Shown: positions 12,671-15,836 of the stretch, in pieces
Layout: each line of letters opens with the position of its first letter
How positions within the stretch are numbered: position 1 is the first letter of the stretch
NCBI GenBank assembly: GCA_900752285.1
Contig: CAADUW010000160.1
Span: 1-15,836, forward strand
Length of the DNA: 15,836 nt
DNA from: an uncultured Oscillospiraceae bacterium
GTDB taxonomy: Bacteria > Bacillota > Clostridia > Oscillospirales > Oscillospiraceae
Direction: 5' to 3'
The notes under the pieces: generated by a model
What the model saw: the letters and a program-made list of their open reading frames with translations, nothing else
Told to the model about the DNA's origin: nothing
The model's database searches: none
Made by a program: the position numbers and the translations under genes

Positions 12671-15211
12671 CTACCGGCCTGTCAGGAATTTGTCCATTTC
12701 CTTTCGCGCCCGGGCAACCTCCTGTTCCAGTTCTCTTGCGGAGATCCGGAGAACGCCGGAGCGGAAGGAGCTGAGCTGAACAAGGCTGTCGGAGGAAGCG
12801 ACCCAAACGGCGTCGTTTTTGCCGATCCGGGCGGCCAGTTCTTCCAGATACCGGTCTGCCGTCTCACCCTCGCCGGTGTAGATCACCCGGATATTTCCCT
12901 CCAGCGCCTTTTCACCGGGATTTCCCTTGACCCGGTAGCCGTCAAAGACTACGGTCACCTGCGTTCCGGTAAAGCCCGCGTAGCTGCGCAGCGCATCGCA
13001 AAGCTGCCGCCGGGCAGCATCCAGATCGGTTTTCGCCTGCTCCTTCAGGCTGTCCCAGGCAAAAAGAATATTGTATCCGTCCACCAGCAGCCATTTCTGC
13101 CTGGGCGGCGGCAGCGGAATCTCCTCCTTTGCGCTGTGCGCCGCCGGCTGAGTGTAGACCCGGCGCCGGGCGGGACCGAATTCCCGCTCCATAATGGCTT
13201 CCAGCTCCCGGTCGTCAATGGGCTTCCGCTCCAGCAGCACCGGAGGCTTTTCGGTTTTCAGACTGCTGCTCAGGTGCATGTACTCCGGCACCTTGTCCCA
13301 CTTTACCTGAAATCCGGCCCCGTGAGCGCAGAAAACCGAGTCCGGGGTATTATCCGGATCCGCTTCCGGGTCGTAGTCCGCTTCCCGGATGATCTGCCCG
13401 GCATTATGGCAGGGGGAATAGCCGTCCATGGAAAGCTGGAGCCGCCCCGTTCCCCGGGTAAAGGCCGCCAGCGTGTCGGCATAATCCCGCACCTCCCCTG
13501 CCGGGACTTTTCCGGACAGGGTGCTCATATCTCCAACCGCCTCCGGCGGGTCAAATTCACCGCCCATGCCGCGGATGTCCGTTATGACCCGCCCAATGGC
13601 AGCGGTGGGTGCGGTGACGGTAAACGCATACCATGGCTCCAGCAGCACCGATTCCGCCTGCATCAGCCCCTGCCGCACCGCCCGGTAGGTGGCCTGCCGG
13701 AAGTCGCCCCCCTCCGTGTGTTTGGGGTGGGCCTTGCCCACAAGAAGCGTCAGCTTCATATCCGTAATGGGCGCCCCGGTGAGAACGCCCCGGTGGACTT
13801 TCTCCCGCAGATGGGTCAGGATCAGGCTCTGGTAATTCCCGTCCAGCACGTCCGTAGGACAGACGGTGTCAAATTCCAGCCCCCTGCCCCGGGGCAGGGG
13901 CTCCAGCAGCAGATGGACCTCGGCGTAATGCCGCAGGGGTTCAAAGTGTCCCACGCCCTCCACCTGATTCCGGATCGTCTCCTTGTAGAAGATCCGCCGG
14001 TCCGCAAGCTGTACCTCCAGCCCCAGACGGTTCCGGGCAAGGCTCACGAAAACCTCCTGCTGCACCCGTCCCATGATCTGCACATGGAGCTTGTCGCCCT
14101 CCGGCACCAGATGAAGCAGGGGCTCCTCCTCTTCCAGCAGCCGCAGCTTCGGCAGGGCCGCGGCAACCTCCATCCCGGCAGGCAGCGCCACCCGATACGT
14201 CATGACCGGCTCTGTCAGCGGCGGCAGCACCGGTGCCTGTGCACCCAGCGCCTGCCCCGCCCAGGTGGCAGTGAGCCCCATCACGGCAGCCAGATTCCCG
14301 GTGGAAACTTCCTCGACTGCGGTAAATTTCTCCCCGGAATAAAGCCGAAGCTGCTGTGGCTTCTCCGACAGGATCTCCCCCTGGGCGTTTGCGTAGGAAA
14401 TGGGCATCCGCACCCGCAGGCTCCCGCCGGTGACCCGAAGCCAGGTGAGCCGGGCGCCCTGCGCGTCCCGGGAAATTTTGTAAACCAGCGCGCCAAAGTC
14501 CGCGCCGGCAGATTTTTCCGGGGCAAGCCGGGTCAGGGTATCCAGCATTGGCTCCACCCCCGTCAGCCGCAGTGCCGAACCGAAATACACCGGGTACAGC
14601 TTCCGGGCGGCAAACAGCCCCCGCAGATTTCCGTCCGTCACCGGACTCCCGGCAAGGAACTGTTCCAGCAGGCTGTCATCGCAGAGAGCGGCCGCCTCCT
14701 CCAGCGCCGCCGGAGGGAGATCCATGGGCACACAGCCCGGGCTGAGCCTCCGCCGAAGCTCCGCAAGCACCTGCTCCCGGTCAAACCCCGGCAGATCGGT
14801 TTTGTTCACAAACAACAGTACCGGCACCCCGTACCGCTCCAACAGGTGCCACAAGGTCAGGGTGTGGGACTGGATGCCGTCGGTGCCGCTGATCACCAGC
14901 ACGGCACAGTCCAGCACCTGCAGAGTGCGCTCGGTCTCGGCGGTAAGGTCCGCATGTCCCGGCGTGTCTACCAGCACCATGCTCTGCTCCTTCCAGCTCA
15001 GCCGCGCCTGCTTGGAGAAAATGGTGATTCCCCGGGCGCGCTCCAGCGGGTCCGTATCCAGCGCCGCGTCCGCGTGATCTACCCGTCCCAATGTTCGCTT
15101 TGCTCCCGACAGGTACAGCATTGCCTCCGAAAGGGTCGTTTTCCCCGCGTCCACATGGGCAATCAGCCCGACACACAGAGGGCGTTTCCCCGCATTCGTC
15201 TGTTCGGGCAT
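12671..15211 (-). CDS. TetM-class ribosomal GTPase fused to a Rae1/YacP-like NYN nuclease domain
   Basis: This 846-aa protein has an EF-G/TetM-like body and a nuclease-like tail. The GTPase motifs are intact: AHVDAGKTT (18-26), RGITI (60-64), DTPGHAD (82-88) and NKTD (136-139). Domains II-V follow to about residue 600, then a conserved-looking DSVFCAHGAGFQVKW segment (624-638) and a linker (about 652-705). Residues 706-846 match Rae1/YacP, the Bacillus subtilis A-site mRNA endoribonuclease: LLVDGYN (708-714, D711), VVFDGY (754-759), GETADRY (782-788), ASSDSL (805-810) and SARELEQEV (824-832). The domain IV tip reads HPKHTEGGDF (495-504) instead of TetM's SPVSTPADF, so a tetracycline-resistance role is doubtful. 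The start at 15211 is preferred over in-frame ATGs at 15232/15235: AAAGGGG lies 8 nt upstream, while the 15235 ATG would sit at the very 5' end of the transcript. It is monocistronic by position. A role in handling stalled ribosomes is inference. Confidence 0.9.
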   Translation of the reverse strand: MPEQTNAGKRPLCVGLIAHVDAGKTTLSEAMLYLSGAKRTLGRVDHADAALDTDPLERARGITIFSKQARLSWKEQSMVLVDTPGHADLTAETERTLQVLDCAVLVISGTDGIQSHTLTLWHLLERYGVPVLLFVNKTDLPGFDREQVLAELRRRLSPGCVPMDLPPAALEEAAALCDDSLLEQFLAGSPVTDGNLRGLFAARKLYPVYFGSALRLTGVEPMLDTLTRLAPEKSAGADFGALVYKISRDAQGARLTWLRVTGGSLRVRMPISYANAQGEILSEKPQQLRLYSGEKFTAVEEVSTGNLAAVMGLTATWAGQALGAQAPVLPPLTEPVMTYRVALPAGMEVAAALPKLRLLEEEEPLLHLVPEGDKLHVQIMGRVQQEVFVSLARNRLGLEVQLADRRIFYKETIRNQVEGVGHFEPLRHYAEVHLLLEPLPRGRGLEFDTVCPTDVLDGNYQSLILTHLREKVHRGVLTGAPITDMKLTLLVGKAHPKHTEGGDFRQATYRAVRQGLMQAESVLLEPWYAFTVTAPTAAIGRVITDIRGMGGEFDPPEAVGDMSTLSGKVPAGEVRDYADTLAAFTRGTGRLQLSMDGYSPCHNAGQIIREADYDPEADPDNTPDSVFCAHGAGFQVKWDKVPEYMHLSSSLKTEKPPVLLERKPIDDRELEAIMEREFGPARRRVYTQPAAHSAKEEIPLPPPRQKWLLVDGYNILFAWDSLKEQAKTDLDAARRQLCDALRSYAGFTGTQVTVVFDGYRVKGNPGEKALEGNIRVIYTGEGETADRYLEELAARIGKNDAVWVASSDSLVQLSSFRSGVLRISARELEQEVARARKEMDKFLTGR

Positions 15212-15219
15212 AAAAAGTG

Positions 15220-15272
15220 CCCCTTTCCGCATCATGATAGCTCATTATAGCACAAAGGGGAATATTCGCCAA
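15220..15272 (-). promoter_or_regulatory. Sigma-A promoter and operator candidate of the GTPase-nuclease gene
   Basis: On the minus strand TTGGCG (15267-15272) and TATAAT (15244-15249) are exactly 17 nt apart, with an extended -10 (TGCTATAAT). Transcription should start near 15237. CCCCTTT and AAAGGGG (on the plus strand 15254-15260 and 15220-15226) form an inverted repeat around the -10 with a 27-nt gap, and the distal arm doubles as the ribosome binding site. A nested ATGA-N4-TCAT palindrome (15234-15245) overlaps the start point. This mirrors the glycopolymer operon promoter. Confidence 0.72.
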
Positions 15273-15373
15273 CAAGTTTCTTTTCTACCTGTTCCCGAAG
15301 AGCACTTCAGCTGTCACCTGCCGCCCTCCGGGAAACAGCGCCGTTCGCCGAGGTTGGCAAAAACGGGTTTGTA

Positions 15374-15836
15374 ATTTCAATCCGCACCCCCTATGCAGGG
15401 GGCGACTCCGTCACAATCCGGTCGTCCGGGTTTTGTATGACATTTCAATCCACGCCCCGCAAGGGGAGCGACCGGACGGCCAGCAGGCCATTGCCGAGGT
15501 CGTCCTATTTCAATCCACACTCCCCGTGGAGGGAGCGACTTTCCGTCAGTTCCTCTATGACGGTTAAAATGACATTTCAATCCACGCTCCCCGTGGGGGG
15601 AGCGACTCCCAGCCGCCGGAGGTTGTAGCGGAGGAAACCATTTCAATCCACGCTCTCCGTGGGGGGAGCGACTCTCTCTGGATATCGGCAATACTGCACA
15701 CATAGATTTCAATCCACGCTCCCCGGGGGGGGAGCGACATCCCGGTAGTCTTGTCGCGTTCGAGGCTGATCCATTTCAATCCACGCTCCCCGGGGGGGGG
15801 GCGACTAAGCGCGTCATACTCGCGCCGCCGACCTGC
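15374..15836 (-). CRISPR. Type I-C-like CRISPR array, leader-distal end, seven repeats, runs off the window
   Basis: Repeats start at 15374, 15442, 15507, 15574, 15640, 15706 and 15773. Six are 33 bp and the second is 31 bp. Complete spacers are 33-35 bp; the seventh is cut by the window edge after 31 nt. On the plus strand each repeat begins ATTTCAATCC and ends GCGAC; in crRNA orientation (minus strand) it reads GTCGC(T)CCCC...GGATTGAAAT, the well-known type I-C repeat form with a GC stem and a GGATTGAAAT 3' end. That orientation puts the leader and any cas genes to the right, beyond the window, and the trailer at 15374. The two leftmost repeats are the most divergent, as expected at the old end. 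The middle of the repeat varies between most units. No cas gene is in the window, so the subtype rests on the repeat alone. Confidence 0.93.

Noticed and set aside
12671..15211. Naming the GTPase gene a tetracycline-resistance determinant
   Set aside because: The domain IV tip differs from TetM/TetO, a nuclease-like tail is present, and no mobile-element context surrounds it; the sequence supports only TetM-class relatedness.
12650..15250. Plus-strand open frame opposite the whole GTPase-nuclease gene
   Set aside because: It mirrors a gene with intact GTPase and NYN motifs; its Pro/His/Gln-rich translation has no domain.
15377..15779. Small open frames with repeated 'SLPPRGAWIE' peptides
   Set aside because: These are translations of the CRISPR repeats, a well-known false protein annotation.

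Overview
The window looks like a chromosomal segment of a GC-rich gut clostridium, probably of the Oscillospiraceae/Ruminococcaceae type. The reasons are AGGAGG-type ribosome binding sites throughout, sigma-A promoters with extended -10 boxes, Firmicutes-type surface-polymer enzymes (CapA, TagB/TagF-like, MGDG-synthase-like GT28, PlsY), a TetM-like GTPase with a YacP/Rae1 tail, and a composite GC-rich hairpin element. This taxonomic placement is inference. Every gene I can support is on the minus strand, so transcription runs from right to left.

Layout from right to left (direction of transcription). (1) 15374-15836: the leader-distal end of a type I-C-like CRISPR array with seven repeats, running off the right edge; no cas gene is in the window. 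(2) 12671-15211: an 846-aa elongation-factor-like GTPase of the TetM/TetO class fused to a C-terminal Rae1/YacP-like NYN nuclease domain, with its own strong promoter at 15244-15272. (3) 12287-12670: a non-coding gap holding the promoter of the next operon, an inverted-repeat operator candidate and a leader of about 210 nt. (4) 12286 down to 1690: a ten-gene surface-glycopolymer cluster in the order PlsY-like acyltransferase, GT4, GT2, GT4, GT2, hairpin element, GT2, hexapeptide acetyltransferase, Wzx-type flippase, TagB/TagF-like CDP-glycerol glycerophosphotransferase and GT28 diacylglycerol glycosyltransferase-like enzyme. (5) 201-1553: a membrane-anchored CapA-family protein with its own promoter, followed by two hairpins that may act as terminators.

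Working together, the cluster could build a lipid-linked, acetylated glycan repeat unit (five GT2/GT4 enzymes plus the acetyltransferase), decorate or prime it with glycerol phosphate (TagB/TagF-like), flip it outward (Wzx-like), and supply or build a glycolipid anchor (PlsY-like and GT28). No priming phosphoglycosyltransferase, Wzy polymerase or chain-length regulator is visible, so the pathway here is incomplete or unconventional.

The most notable points are the GTPase-nuclease fusion, which joins two ribosomal A-site activities in one protein and lacks the tetracycline-type loop tip; a matching concentric inverted-repeat architecture around the -10 boxes of the fusion gene and the glycopolymer operon, suggesting a shared regulator; and two adjacent GT2 genes whose first 348 bp are about 94% identical while the rest has diverged and is AT-richer, pointing to gene conversion or modular shuffling.
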